Shown: piece by piece, positions 45,903 to 58,690 of the stretch
Layout of the letters: the number at the start of each line of letters is the position of its first letter
Numbering within the stretch: position 1 is the stretch's first letter
Assembly: GCA_963575745.1 (NCBI GenBank)
Contig: CAUYUJ010016907.1
Span: 150,075 to 214,074 of the forward strand
Direction of reading: 5' to 3'
DNA: 64,000 bases
Source of the DNA: Prorocentrum cordatum
Taxonomy: Eukaryota; Sar; Dinophyceae; Prorocentrales; Prorocentraceae
Made by a program: the position numbers and the translations under genes
Notes under the pieces: generated by a model
What the model saw: only the letters and a program-made list of their open reading frames with translations
The model's database searches: none
What the model was told of the DNA's origin: nothing

Positions 45903-46918
45903 CCTGGCGAACCAACCATATGCAGTTGTGAATAACGCAGCTATGAATATCGTCTTCGGTGGAGCTCCCTATGGGGCCACGAAGCGTGTGAGGGATGTAC
46001 CGATTTTGGCGCAATGGGCGCGTGCGAACGCGTGTGAGGGATGTGCCAAGACGGGTCCGGTAGCGCCATGCGAGCGCAGCGACTGGTGCATTCGGTGGAG
46101 CTCCCTATGGGGCCACGAAGCGTGTGAGGGTGTGCCGAAGTGGGTGCGGTGGTGCCATTCGAAAGCAGCCACTGGGGAATTCGGTGGAGCTCCCTCTGGG
46201 GCCACGAAGCGTCTGAGTGATGTGCCGCAATGGGTGCGGTGGTACCATACGAGCGCAGCCACTGTGGGGTCCTCGGTGGAGCGGTGGAGCTCCCTCTGGG
46301 GCCACGAAACGTGTGAAGGGTGTGCCGACATTGGTGCGGTGGTGCCATGCGAGCGCAGTCAGCCACTGGGGCCCTCGGTGGAGCTCCCAATGGGGCCACG
46401 AAGCGTCTGAGTGGTGTGCCGAAATTGGTGGTGGTGCCATGCGAGCGCAACCGCTGGGGCCCTCTCCCTATGGGTCCACGAAGCATGTGAGTGTCGTGCC
46501 GAAATTGTTGACTGGTGTGGAGGGCAGTGGCAGGGATGTGAGAATGAGGTGATGATGGAGGAGGGAGGAGGAGGAGGAGGAGGAGGAGGAGGAGGGGGGA
46601 GGAGGAGGAGGAGGAGGAGGAGGTGAGGAGGAGGAGGAGGAGGAGGAGGAGGAGGAGGAGGAGGAGGAGGCGGAGGAGGAGGAGGAGGAGGAGGAGGAGG
46701 GGAGGAGGAGGAGGAGGAGGAGGAGGAGGAGGAGGAGGAGGAGGAGGAGGAGGAGGAGGAGGAGGAGGAGGAGGAGGAGGAGGAGGAGGAGGAGGGGAGG
46801 AGGAGGAGGAGGAGGAGGAGGAGGAGGAGGAGGAGGAGGAGGAGGAGTAAGGACGGGAGGAGTGATGCGGGGCGCTGTACCTTCAAAACGAGACCGCAAC
46901 ACCACAGACTGTTTGGGA
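45903..46918 (-). mobile_element. Family I cassette I-7 (minus), with both ends
   Basis: Opens CCTGGCGAACCAACCATATG, CAGTTGTGAATAACGCAGC, then about six satellite units (45960-46500), a GGA block (46558-46848) and the left terminus CGCAACACCACAGACTGTTT GGG. It separates R3 (45790-45902) from R4 (46919-), which are contiguous elsewhere. Confidence 0.8.
46558..46848. repeat. GGA microsatellite in cassette I-7
   Basis: Nearly pure GGA. Confidence 0.95.
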
Positions 46919-47115
46919 CAAGTTGCAACGCCCAGACCCCCGACGTCATGACTTTTAATGGCTTCGATCCCCGGAGGAGCCATTCTCCGGGACCGGTTTA
47001 TCCTGACCTGTTTCTGACGGCCCCGAAGCCCCGTAAGGGGCCCCCAGGGGCGGAGCATTCCGCAGAACCTGCCGTCCTGCTCTTCTCCCAGCACTGGCGA
47101 GGGTCTGGGTCTCAG
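46919..47115 (+). repeat. Dispersed module R4, copy 2
   Basis: ACAAGTTGCAACGCCCAGAC, CCCGACGTCATGACTTTTAA, CTCCGGGACCGGTTTATCC and AACCTGCCGTCCTGCTCTTC. Confidence 0.65.
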
Positions 47116-47660
47116 GGCTGCGCGCAGTTGCCCTCCCGCAGGGCCAGCACGAGGCCGGGGACAACCCACCCGCGCCCTGCGGCGTCCCGGCTGCGGGCGC
47201 GCCCGCGCGCGCCAGCCCGGGCCAGCCGTCGTCCGGCCAGGCCGCCGGCCGCACGGCCAGCGGGCCGTCGCCCGGCTCGCCCCGCGCGCGGGCCGCCGAG
47301 GGCGTCGGTGGGCGCGAGGCCCACGCGGCGTCAGCGGCGCCGTCGGCTGGGGCGCCCCCGCTGGCCCAGGGCTGCAGCTCCTCGAAGCCGGTGGCCTTGA
47401 GGCTCTGGCGGGCGGGCTGGTCCTCGGCCTTCGCGGAGATAGATCGCCCGGGCGAAAGGCTACCCTATAGGCCCTACCCAACGGCCCAGAGTAGACTGGG
47501 GTAGGCCCTACCCGAAGGCCTACCCAGGGCCTACCCGAGGGCCCAGGGTAGGGCAGGGGTAGGGTTGGTCCTCGGCCTTCGCGGGGCCCCCTCTATGGGT
47601 CCCGCGTCGCGAGCACAGCTGCAGCATCCCGGCCCCAGATCTCCGACGGTCTGACTATTT
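47116..47660. other. GC-rich segment with an inserted palindromic repeat
   Basis: 47116-47417 is very GC-rich, coding-like in base use but not recognisable. At 47418-47436 and 47566-47584 the 19 bp word TGGTCCTCGGCCTTCGCGG is repeated, flanking 129 bp made of CTACCC/GGGTAG inverted words. Confidence 0.55.
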
Positions 47661-48790
47661 CGAATGGCATTGTTGTTGTTGTTGTTGTTGTTGATGATGA
47701 TGATGATGATGATGGTGGTATTGTTGGTGTTGTTATTGATGTTTTCGTTGAACTTTCATTTCTGCAGAATAATTGTTGTTGATCCTCTGGTGCGCATTTT
47801 TTTCTTTCTGATTGAAGTGCCCTTCCTGGGGCTCGCACCCTGTCTTTTATCAGGGAATGTCTTGAGGGTCAAACTGTGTCGTTGGCCCCCGGTTTACAAC
47901 AACAGCGGCTCCCGCCTCAGACTTCCTTACAATTTAGCCAGGATCCCTGTTGCCGCCCGAGACTTCCTCGCGTTTTATTCAAGAACCGCGCTCTCGCTTG
48001 GGAATTCCTCAGAATTAATATTCCGGGCGCTCTGGAATCGCGCTCTCGCTGGAGACTTGCTTGCAATTTACTGAAGAATAGCGCCCTTGCGTTGGAATTT
48101 CCTGCAATTTACTAAAGCGCCGCGCTCCCGACACCCAAGCACCCAGGAGTCGCGCTCACGCTTAGGACTCCCTCACAGATTACATAGGAATCGGGATCTG
48201 GCTGCCCTTCGTGGCTCCGTTGCAGCCTTTCGTGGTCCCTTCGCTTTGTTTCGTGGCCTCGTTGCAGCCCTTCGTGGCCCCCTCGCTGCCCTCCGTGACC
48301 CCGTCGCAGCCCTTCGTGGCCCCGTTGCAGCCCCTCGTGGCCTCCTCGCTGCTCTTCGTGGCCCCGTTGCAGTCCTTCGTGGCCCCCTCGCTTTGTTTCG
48401 TGGCCCTGTTGCAGCTTTTCGTGGCCCCCTCGCTGCCCTTCGTGGCCTCCTCGCTGCCATTCGTGGCCCCCGCTCGTTCGCGCCAGTTGTGGCCCCATGT
48501 GCGTGCCCTTCGTGGCCCCGATGTCGCCGTTTGTGGCTCCCTCACTGTCCTACGTGGCCCAGTTGCTACCCTCAGTGGCCCCATCGTTGCCTTCTGTGGC
48601 CCCGCATTATTTGCCCTTCGTGGTCCCCGCTCGTTCGCGCTCTTCGTGGCCCCATACGCATTCCCTTCGTGTCCCCGCTTTTGCCCTTCGTGGCCTACTT
48701 CGTGTCCTTGTGGCCCTGCTGTCGTTCTCTTTCGCTCTCGCTTTCGCTCGTCGCCGTCGCCGTCGTCGTCGTCGTCGCCGTCGTCGTCGA

Positions 48791-48828
<38 letters not shown>

Positions 48829-49061
48829 TCGTCGTCGTGGTTTGTCCCCTGTCCGTCCCTCTTGGGGTCGGGTGGACGGTCCGCGGCCGACGGTCCGCGG
48901 CCGCCCCGCCGCTTGCCGGGGCCCGGCCTTCACGGAAGAAAGGTATACCCCCCAAAAGGGGTTCGATCGAAGACGAAGAGGGCGGGTATCGAGGGTTTGG
49001 GATATGGGCGTAATTGGACACTCGAGCAAACAAGGGCGAACAGTCTTAAACTGATTGAATA
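47661..49061 (+). mobile_element. Family II cassette II-c (plus)
   Basis: GTT/GAT tract 47664-47745, SINE-like head 47751-47890, GACTTCC-type repeats 47900-48185, CTTCGTGGCCCC repeats 48205-48715, GTC run 48750-48840, GC-rich GTCGG/GTCCGCGGCC stretch, and tail 48935-49055 (GGTATACCCCCCAAAAGGGG, TTCGATCGAAGACG, GGTTTGGGATATG, GAACAGTCTTAAA). Confidence 0.75.
47751..47890 (-). repeat. SINE-like head of II-c
   Basis: Minus strand: GGCCAACGACACAGTTTGAC (A-box-like position), a CCTG...CAGG hairpin, GGGTGCGAGCCCC (T-arm-like, one base off a B box), then an AT-rich body ending TTATTCTGCAGAAATGAAAG and an AAC-type tail. Confidence 0.55.
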
Positions 49062-49886
49062 TTATTACTTCTAAAGAATAATTATTGTTGGGCCCCCTGG
49101 TGCACGCCCCCCTCGCCGCGCCTAGGCCGCAGCCACATTTTCATCATTTTCGTGAGGAAGTCTCAGGCAAAACGGGGGAGTCCGGATCCGGTTGTTTTGT
49201 TGACGCCCGCTTTCCCTGTCAAAAAACAATATAAAATGACATGTCTTGTTCTAACATAACCAAACTTCAAGAATCCTTTGCAAAAAATGACACGAAGTGC
49301 ACACTCGCGCGCGCAAGATGAAATCCTTCCAAAACCTTAGTTTTCGTAGCGATTTTAACATACAAACATGAAAAACCCAATGGTTTTTCAAAAAAAAAGT
49401 TTCAAAAATTCATCCCGCGCGCTCTTGCGGATTTCTTAGGAAACCCAATACTTTTTCAACATTTCTGTCAAACGGGCTCTTGCGAGCAACTTTTTCACGT
49501 GCTTCGAACTTCTGCAACAACGGTTGCGCGCATGCCAGGGCCATCATCCCTGTCAAATAATACCATATGGGACACATTCGTTTTTTCTTCGCGCGCGCAC
49601 GCCGAAATCTTCAAACACCAAAAGTCGTATACTAAGCTAGCTTACAGAAAATGTTACCACAACAAGTCACTGTACCCATGCGCCAGTGTAGTAGCCAAGG
49701 TCGTCTGCAGGCCACGAAGTGAAGTGTCCGAACGTCATAGGGCGGGAAGCTGGGTGTGGGTGGTGGCGAAGAGTCGTTTGGAAATTTGGTAGAGCTTGAA
49801 CCGGCCCCCCCACAAAGTGGGGGTATTGCCCGCCTCCTATGAAAACCCTGGCACTGGTGAGAACGGAGTGTCCCCACGTGCTAGTA
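49062..49886. repeat. Duplicated spacer D, copy 1
   Basis: It matches 53345-54104 over most of its length: CATAACCAAACTTCAAGAAT, GATGAAATCCTTCCAAAACC, CAGGGCCATCATCCCTGTCA, CACAAAGTGGGGGTATTGCC. It is AT-richer than its surroundings and has about 90 bp (49600-49695) absent from copy 2. No convincing gene. Confidence 0.85.
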
Positions 49887-49911
49887 ATTGTTGTTGTTGT
49901 TGTTGTTGCGG

Positions 49912-49964
<53 letters not shown>

Positions 49965-49971
49965 CTTGTTC

Positions 49972-50009
<38 letters not shown>

Positions 50010-50010
50010 G
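49887..50010. repeat. GTT microsatellite
   Basis: GTT run with a GCG and CTT interruption. Confidence 0.95.
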
Positions 50011-50153
50011 AACTCTCATTTCTGAAGAATAACAATTGTTAATCCCCCCCGTCCAGTGCACATTTTTTTCTCGATTGAAGTGCCCTTCCCGGGGCTCGAA
50101 CCCTGTATTTCATTCGCGAAAATCTTGAAGGTCAAACTGTGTCGCTGGCCCCT
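50011..50153 (-). repeat. SINE-like head of II-d, with B-box match
   Basis: Minus strand holds GGTTCGAGCCC (50102-50092), a full match to the Pol III B-box pattern GGTTCGANNCC. The A-box-like CACAGTTTGACC lies about 30 bases before it. The tail is AAC repeats at 50010-49887. Confidence 0.6.
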
Positions 50154-51052
50154 GGGTTACAACAACAACGGCTCCCGCCTGAGACTTCCTCACAATTTAG
50201 CCAGGACCCCCGCTCCCGCCCGAGAGTTCCTTGCATCTTATTCAGGCATCGCGCTCTCGCTTGGGACTTCCTTGCAATTTATTCAGGAATCGCTCTCCCG
50301 GCGCTCTGGAGTCGCGCTCTCGCTGGAGACTTGCTTGCAGTTTACTGAAGAATAGTGTCCTTGCGTTGTGAACTCTCGCAAATTACTCAAGCGCCGCGCT
50401 CCCGACACCCAGGCACCCAGGAGGAGTCGCGCTCACGTTTAGGACTCCCTCACAGATTACCTACGAATCGGGATCTCGCTGCCCTTCGTGGCCCCGTTGC
50501 AGTCCTTCGTGGCCCCCTCGCTTTGTTTCGTGGCCCCGTTGTAGCCCTTCGTGGCCCCCTCGCTGCCTTTCGTGGCTCCGTTGCAGCCCCTCGTGGCCCC
50601 CTCGCTGCCCTTTGTGGCCCTGTCGCAGCCCTTCGTGGCCCCCTCGCTGCCCTTCGTGGCCCCTTTGTAGCCCTTCGTGGCACCCTCGCTGCCCTTCGTG
50701 GCCCCGTCGCAGCCCTTCGTGGCCCCATGTGCATGCCCTTCGTGGCCTCCTCGCTGCCCTTCGTGGCCCCCTCGCTGCTTTCCGTGGCCCCATATATGTA
50801 TGCCCTTCGTGGCCCCCACTCGTTCGCGCCCGTGGTGGCCCCATATGCATGTCCTACGTGGCCCCGTTGCATCCCTTCGTGGCCCCCTCGCTGTCCTTCG
50901 TGGCCCCATATATGTATGCCCTTCGTGGCCCCCGCTCGTTCGCGCTCTTCGTGGCCCCAAACGCATTCCCTTCGTGTCCCCGCTTTTGTCCTTCGTGGCC
51001 TACTTCGTGTCCTTGTGGCCCTGCTGTCGTTCTCTTTCGCTCTCGCTTTCGC

Positions 51053-51121
<69 letters not shown>

Positions 51122-51387
51122 ACGTCGTCGTCGTCGTGGTCGGTCCCCTGTCCGTCATTCTTGGGGTCGGGTTGACGGTCCGCGGCCGCCCCGCCGATCA
51201 GCGCTGCCGCTGGCCAAGCCGACGGTCCGCGGCCGCCCCGCCGCTTGCCGGGGCCCGGCCTGCAGAGAAGAAAAGCATCCCCCCCCAAGGGGTTCGATCG
51301 AAGACGAAATAGACGGGTATCGAGGGTTTGGGACATACGCTTCATTGGACACTCGAGCAGATAAGGGCGAGCAGTCTTAAAATGATT
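50011..51387 (+). mobile_element. Family II cassette II-d (plus)
   Basis: Same part order as II-c: head 50011-50153, GACTTCC repeats to 50470, CTTCGTGGCCCC repeats 50485-51000, GTC/GCC run, GC-rich stretch, and tail 51275-51385. No spacer D follows; a TAG tract does. Confidence 0.8.
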
Positions 51388-53229
<1,842 letters not shown>

Positions 53230-53280
53230 ATGATTGTTATTGTTGTTGTTGTTGCTGTTGTTGTTGTTGGTATTGTTGGT

Positions 53281-53343
<63 letters not shown>

Positions 53344-53344
53344 G
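53230..53344. repeat. GTT microsatellite
   Basis: GTT run with GGTATT interruptions at 53268-53284. Confidence 0.95.
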
Positions 53345-54104
53345 AACATTATTTCTTCTTAAGAATAATTATTGTTGGGACCCCTGGTGCATGGCCCCCC
53401 CGCCGCGCCTAGGCCGCAGCCTCATTTTCATCATTTTTCGTGAGGAAGTCTCAAGCCTCGATGTGTACCAGATCGGTTGTTTTGTTGTCCCCGCTTTCCC
53501 TTGCAAAAAATAAGTAAATGGACATTTATGTTCCAACATAACCAAACTTCAAGAATCCCTTGCAAAAAATAAGGTAAAGTGGACATTCGCGCGCGCAAGA
53601 CGAAATCCTTCCAAAACCTTAGTTTTCGCGTAGCGATTTTAACATAAAAACATAAAAAACCAATGGTTTTTTAAAAAAAAAACTTGTCAAAATTTCATCC
53701 CGCGCGCTCTTGCGGATTCGTAGGAAACCCAACACTTTTTAAACATTTCTGTCAAACGGGCTTTTGCGAGCAACTTTTTCGAACTTCTGCAACAACGGTT
53801 GCGCACCTGCCAGGGCCATCATCCCTGTCAAATAATACCATGCGGGACACATTCGTTTTTTCTTCGCGCGCGCACGCCGTCGTCGTCGGCCGCGGGGCCC
53901 TGAATAGTAGCCACGGTCGTCCGCATGCCACGAAGTGAAGTGTCCGAACGTCATAGGGCGGGAAGCTGGGTGTGGGTGGTGGCGAAGAGTCGTATGGAAA
54001 TTTGGTAGAGCTTGAACCGGCCCCCCCACAAAGTGGGGGTATTGCCCGCCTCCTATGAAAACCCTGGCACTGGTGAGAACGGAGTGTCCCCACGTGCTAG
54101 TAAT
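53345..54104. repeat. Duplicated spacer D, copy 2
   Basis: Counterpart of 49062-49886, with several small indels and the 90 bp difference near 53880. Confidence 0.85.
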
Positions 54105-54269
54105 TGTTGTTGTTGTTGTTGTTGTTGCTGTTGAGTGTTAATTACTAAGCAATGATTATTGTTGGATACCTTGAAAGCGCCCTGGCGCTCTCGCCGAGGC
54201 GCCAGTTTTCATTGACAATGAGGCTCACGGTTTGGGGGACCGCCCAAGCGGGCCCCCCAACAGCAACAA
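54105..54269. other. GTT tract and variant family II head
   Basis: GTT 54105-54132, then AATTACTAAGCAATGATTAT and TGTTGG as at other heads. The rest (CGCCCTGGCGCTCTCGCCGA) is different, so the SINE-like part is replaced. Confidence 0.5.
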
Positions 54270-55560
54270 CGCTCCCGCTCGAGACTTCCTCCTTTTTTCC
54301 TCAGGGCTGGTGTTCTTGCTCGCCGCCGAACGCCGCCGTCATAACAAAACCAGCGCTCCCGCTCGAACCCACCTCCCGTTTTACCTTGGACTGGCGCGCT
54401 GGTCTTTCTCTCATCGGCGCCGCCCCCAGCAAAAAACAATGCTCCCGCTCTCGGCATCCTCCCTTTTTTTCTCAAGGCGGTGCTCCTCCTCGCCACCGAA
54501 AGCCGCCGCCCCGACAAAACCACGGCTCCCGCGCCCGAGACCTCCTTCTGTTTTGCGCTGGACTGGTGCCCAACTCTCTTTTGAATTGGCGCCGCTCCCA
54601 GCCAGAACAGCGCTCCCGCTCGAGGCTTCCTCCCTTTTTCCTGAAGACGGTGCTGTTCCTCGCCGCCGGCATCCCCCGTCCCGACAAAACCACGGCTCCC
54701 GCTCGATGCTTCCTCCCTTCTTACTCAAGGCGGTGTTCCTCGCCGCCGAAAGCCGCCGCCCCGACAAAACCAGCGCTCCCGCCCGAGACTTCCTTCCGTT
54801 TCACGCTGGACTGGCGCCCAACTCTCTTTTGAATTGGCGCCGCTCCCAGCAAGAACAACGCTCCCGCTCGAGATTTCCTCCCTTTTTCCTGAAGACGGTG
54901 CTGTTCCTCGCCGCCGACATCCCCCGTCCCGACAAAACCACGGCTCCCGCTCGATGCTTCCTCCCTTCTTACTCAAGGCGGTGTTCCTCGCCGCCGAAAG
55001 CCGCCGCCCCGACAAAACCAGCGCTCCCGCCCGAGACTTCCTTCCGTTTTACGCTGGATCGGCGACCTACTCTCTTTTGAAGTGGCGCCGCTCCCAGCAA
55101 GAACAACGCTCCCGCTCGAGATTTCCTCTCTTTTTCCTAGGGACGGTGCTGTTCCTCGCCGCCTACATCCCCCGTCCCGACAAAACCACGGCTCCCGCTC
55201 GATGCTTCCTCCCTTCTTACTCAAGGCGGTGTTCCTCGCCGCCGAAAGCCGCCGCCCCGACAAAACCAGCGCTCCCGCCCGAGACTTCCTTCCGTTTCAC
55301 GCTGGACTGGCGCCTTACTCTCTTTTGAATTGGCGCCGCTCCCAGCAAGAACAACGCTGCCGCTCGAGATTTCCTCTCTTTTCCCTAGGGACGGTGCTTT
55401 TCCTCGCCGCCGACAGCCCCTGTCCCGACAAAACCACGGCTCCCGCTCGATGCTTCTTCCCTTCTTACTCAAGGCGGTGTTCCTCCTCGCCGCCGAAAGC
55501 CGCCGTCCCAACAAAACCAGCGTTCCCGCTCGAGACTTCGTTTTGATTTACGCTGGACTA
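54270..55560 (+). repeat. 248 bp tandem array
   Basis: GGCGGTGTTCCTCGCCGCCG recurs near 54727, 54975 and 55223, with a variant near 54475 and another near 55473, giving steps of about 248-250. Sub-units begin GCTCCCGCTCGAGACTTCC, the word also found in family II and the 162 bp array. Confidence 0.9.
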
Positions 55561-55956
55561 GCGCCCTACCCTCTTCAGCATTGGCGCCGCTCCCAACAAC
55601 AACAGCAGCCCTGCTCGAGACTTCCTCCCTTTCTATTCAGGGCCAGGTCCTTGCCTCACCGCCGACAGCCCCCATCTCCACCAAGGCAATCCTGTCGTTC
55701 GATACTTCCTTGTGCTTTAGCCTTCGCTGGGTCTCCACTGGCGGTCTTGCATCGGCCCAGCAAGGCGCGGGCATGTGTTTTCGAGGCGGGATATGTTGAA
55801 ATTCCTCGGAGGAGGTGTTTGCAAGACCTCATTGGGCGGGAGATCTGGGAATGGGAATAACGGACCCCGTTATAGAACAAGAGTTTCCCGTTACGTGGAT
55901 GGTTATCATGATGGTCGCATGCTTCGTGTGGAAACATCGCGCATGAGGGTAACATG

Positions 55957-55998
<42 letters not shown>

Positions 55999-56339
55999 CT
56001 TGTTGTTCATGTTGTTGTTTTTTGTTTTCCCCCTCCCCCCCCGTTTCGGCCCTCGGGTTAGGTCGGGCCTGCCCCCCTGCAGGGGGATTTTGGACGAATA
56101 ATAAAAAATAATCGAAAAGTATTCCAAACATATTCGAACAAATACTAAAAAAAATGTCCCCAGACTATTTTTACTATTTTTGAATATTCCCCCTGTGGAT
56201 GTAGAGGGACAGGCCCGACTTAACCCTCGGGGCCGCTTTCGGCCCCCCCAGGGCCGTAGAGCATGGATCCGGGACGTGAGACTGTTTCGGGGAGGCGGTT
56301 GAAATCTCTGGGGCCGTGAACTGAACAACAAATCAGATC
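55561..56339. other. End of array, GTT tract and unassigned AT-richer DNA
   Basis: 55561-55720 is decayed array. 55954-56000 is GTT. 56085-56200 has AATA-rich words. No gene recognised. Confidence 0.5.
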
Positions 56340-56473
56340 GGCGGATGTCTGGGGCCAGAACCCTCGACCCCATCTTTCTGCGGCATGTCTCGAGTCGGAT
56401 CGGCCCGTGGGGATCCAGGGGCCCGAAGCCAAGCGAGAGTGCCGGGCGTTAGCAACTTGCAGGTCGCCGGATC
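56340..56473 (+). repeat. Dispersed module R3, copy 3
   Basis: GGGGCCAGAACCCTCGACCC, CATCTTTCTGCGGCATGTCT, GAGTCGGATCGGCCCGTGG, CCCGAAGCCAAGCGAGAG. It is followed by TTAGCAACTTGCAGG, a decayed R4 start. Confidence 0.65.
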
Positions 56474-57142
56474 TCAGGGGGCTCGGCACCGCAGACGACG
56501 TGATGGGGGAGAGCACCGCTGGACGCCGACCTTCTCGGGGGCGCCGATCGCGGCGGCCACCTCGGCAGGGCGCTTCTCCCACAGCCGCCGCAGCAGGCCC
56601 ACCAGCGAGGCCGCGGGGAGGGCCACCAGCGCCGCGAGTATGGCCTCGTCGAACTGGCTCGCGGGGGCTGGCCACAGGCTCGGCTCCTCTGCCACCGGCG
56701 ACGGGCCCGCACGCGCCGTGGGCGACATCGCCCAGCTGGTGCCGGTCTCCGGCGCCGCCCCAGGCCGCAGCCCGACACTCGGAGCGGCCGCGGCGAAGCC
56801 GCCGAAAGGCCTGGCGGGCTCCGGCAGTGGGCTCCGCGCCGCCCCTGGCCGCAGCGCCCCGGCGTGCGGGGCGGCCGCGTCGAAGCCACCGAGGGCCTTG
56901 GCGGGCTCCGGCTGCGGGCTCTGCACGGGGGTGAAGGGACTCTTGTCCTCGCGCTCCTTGGGGCACGCGCGACAGGGAGGCGAACACATTGGGACGATGC
57001 CGAGCAGCCGGCTGTCCCAAACCGACGTCGGCCTCTGTGGGGCAGAAGACCTCCGTCCCAAATGGACGCAGTGTCCGCGGCGATGCCTGCAAGGAACCCG
57101 GTTCCGCATGGGCAGGGACTGCCGTCTGGCCTTCTTGACCAT
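56474..57142 (-). CDS. Possible exon, unknown protein
   Basis: I do not recognise this 222-residue frame. In favour of coding: it has two related blocks of about 32 residues (QPEPAKALGGFDAAAPHAGA and LPEPARPFGGFAAAAPSVGL), and a well-formed helical stretch near the C-terminus (FDEAILAALVALPAASLVGL then LRRLWEKRPAEVAAAIG). A Cys-rich segment lies near residues 55-65. Against: the other frames across this GC-rich DNA are also open, and there is no start or splice evidence. If real, it could be the last exon of a host gene next to the CTC block. Confidence 0.25.
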   Translation of the reverse strand: MVKKARRQSLPMRNRVPCRHRRGHCVHLGRRSSAPQRPTSVWDSRLLGIVPMCSPPCRACPKEREDKSPFTPVQSPQPEPAKALGGFDAAAPHAGALRPGAARSPLPEPARPFGGFAAAAPSVGLRPGAAPETGTSWAMSPTARAGPSPVAEEPSLWPAPASQFDEAILAALVALPAASLVGLLRRLWEKRPAEVAAAIGAPEKVGVQRCSPPSRRLRCRAP

Positions 57143-57234
57143 CTTGTTTCGGTCCCCACTTCGGCCCCCCGATCCTTCTTCTCCTTCTTCCTGCGGTCCC
57201 GCGGCCGCTCCTGAGGGGCGGCGACTGTGGGAAT

Positions 57235-57425
57235 TGGCTCAGGAGGGAAGCAGTGCTCTGGAGTCGGCGATGCATCGCCGAGGGGAAACATTGCTCTGGA
57301 ATCGGCGAGACATCGCCGATGGATCGGCGCTAGGCCCCCCGAGGGCGAACCCGCACGCTCCGGGGCGGGGCTGGCCATCGGGCCCCGATCGGCGATATCG
57401 CTGTGCGGCTGGGGGTCGATGCCCT
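57235..57425. repeat. GGCGAT module, copy 3
   Basis: GGAGTCGGCGATGCATCGCC, ATCGGCGAGACATCGCCGAT, GGGCCCCGATCGGCGATATC, ending GGGGGTCGATGCC as copy 1 does. Confidence 0.7.
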
Positions 57426-57850
57426 CCCTCCCTCCCTCCCTCCCTCCCTCCCTGCCTGCCTCCCTCCCTCCCTCCCTCCCTCCCCTTCCTCCTCTCCCTC
57501 CTCCTTCCCCTCCTCTCCTCCTCCTCCTCCTCCTCCTCCTCCCTCCTCCTCCTCCCGTCCTCCTCCTCCTCCTCCTCCTCCTCCTCCTCTCCTCGTCCTC
57601 CTCCTCCTCCTCCTCCTCCTCCTCCTCTCCTCGCTCCTCCTCCACCTCCTCCCTCCTCCTCCTCTCCTCCCCCCCTCCTCCTCCTCCTCCTCCTCGTCCT
57701 CGTCCTCCTCCTCCTCCTCCTCCTCCCTCCTCCTCTCCTCCTCCTCCTCGTCCTCTCCTCGTCCTCCTCCTCCTCCTCCTCGTCCTCCTCCTCCTCCTCG
57801 TCCTCCTCGTCCTCCTCCTCCTCCTCCTCCTCCTCCTCCTCCTCCTCACC
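57420..57850. repeat. CTCC then CTC microsatellite
   Basis: TCCC tetranucleotide to about 57490, then interrupted CTC with CGT slips. Confidence 0.95.
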
Positions 57851-58039
57851 TGTGGTCTGCGGGGTCGACAGCTCTGCTCTCCGGCGGCCGCTCTCGGGGC
57901 GCTCCGGGGCAGCCACGGAGCTCTCTCTCGGCGAGGCGCGGCGAGGCGCAGCTGCTGGAGCGCACCGAGAGGCTGAAAAGCTGCCCAGGGCCGGCGAAGA
58001 CGCCCGAAACTCTCAGACCCCGAGCCGACGAAAAAGGCG
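57851..58039. other. GC-rich unassigned segment
   Basis: One plus frame reads GEAQLLERTERLKSCPGPAK. It looks like coding composition but is too short to assign. Confidence 0.3.
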
Positions 58040-58046
58040 CTCGCAG

Positions 58047-58100
<54 letters not shown>

Positions 58101-58190
58101 CCCCAGGCGCTCCCAGGCGCTCCGGGCACGCTCCCAAGCGCTCCCAGGCGATCCCAGGTGATCCCAGGCGCTCCCAGGCGCTCCGCCTAC
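58040..58190. repeat. 10 bp CGCTCCCAGG minisatellite
   Basis: About 14 decamers, some GATCCCAGG variants near the end. Confidence 0.9.
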
Positions 58191-58249
58191 CTCTACGACC
58201 ACCCTTCGGGTGAGAAGAAGGTTCGTTCGGGGGGGAGGAGCCAACGTCT

Positions 58250-58690
58250 CACTCAATCGATCTCATTATCGATCTCGCTATCGAATCGATTCAACGATCG
58301 ATCTCACTATCAATCTCACTTGTTCGATCTCACTTGATCGACCTCACTTGATCGATCTCACTATCGACCTCACTGTGAACCTCACCATCGATCTCACTAT
58401 CGATCTCACTGTCGACCTCACTCTCGATCTCACCATCGATCTAACTATCGCTCTCACTATCGATATCACCACCAATCTCACTATCGATCTCACTATCGGT
58501 CTCATTGTCGATATCACTATCGATTTCACTACAAATCTCACTACCAATCTCACTATCGACCTCACTACCGATACCACTATCGATCCCATCATCGATATCA
58601 CTATCGATCTCACTACCGACCTCACTATCGATCTCACAATCGATCTCACAATCGATCTCACTATCGATCACACTATCGATATCACTGGAC
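58250..58690. repeat. 12 bp ATCGATCTCACT minisatellite
   Basis: About 36 units. The plus frame reads as an IDLT repeat because the unit is four codons. Confidence 0.95.

Noticed and set aside
57930-58030. SNARE-like exon (LLERTERLK)
   Set aside because: The match is too short, and frames on both sides are repeats.
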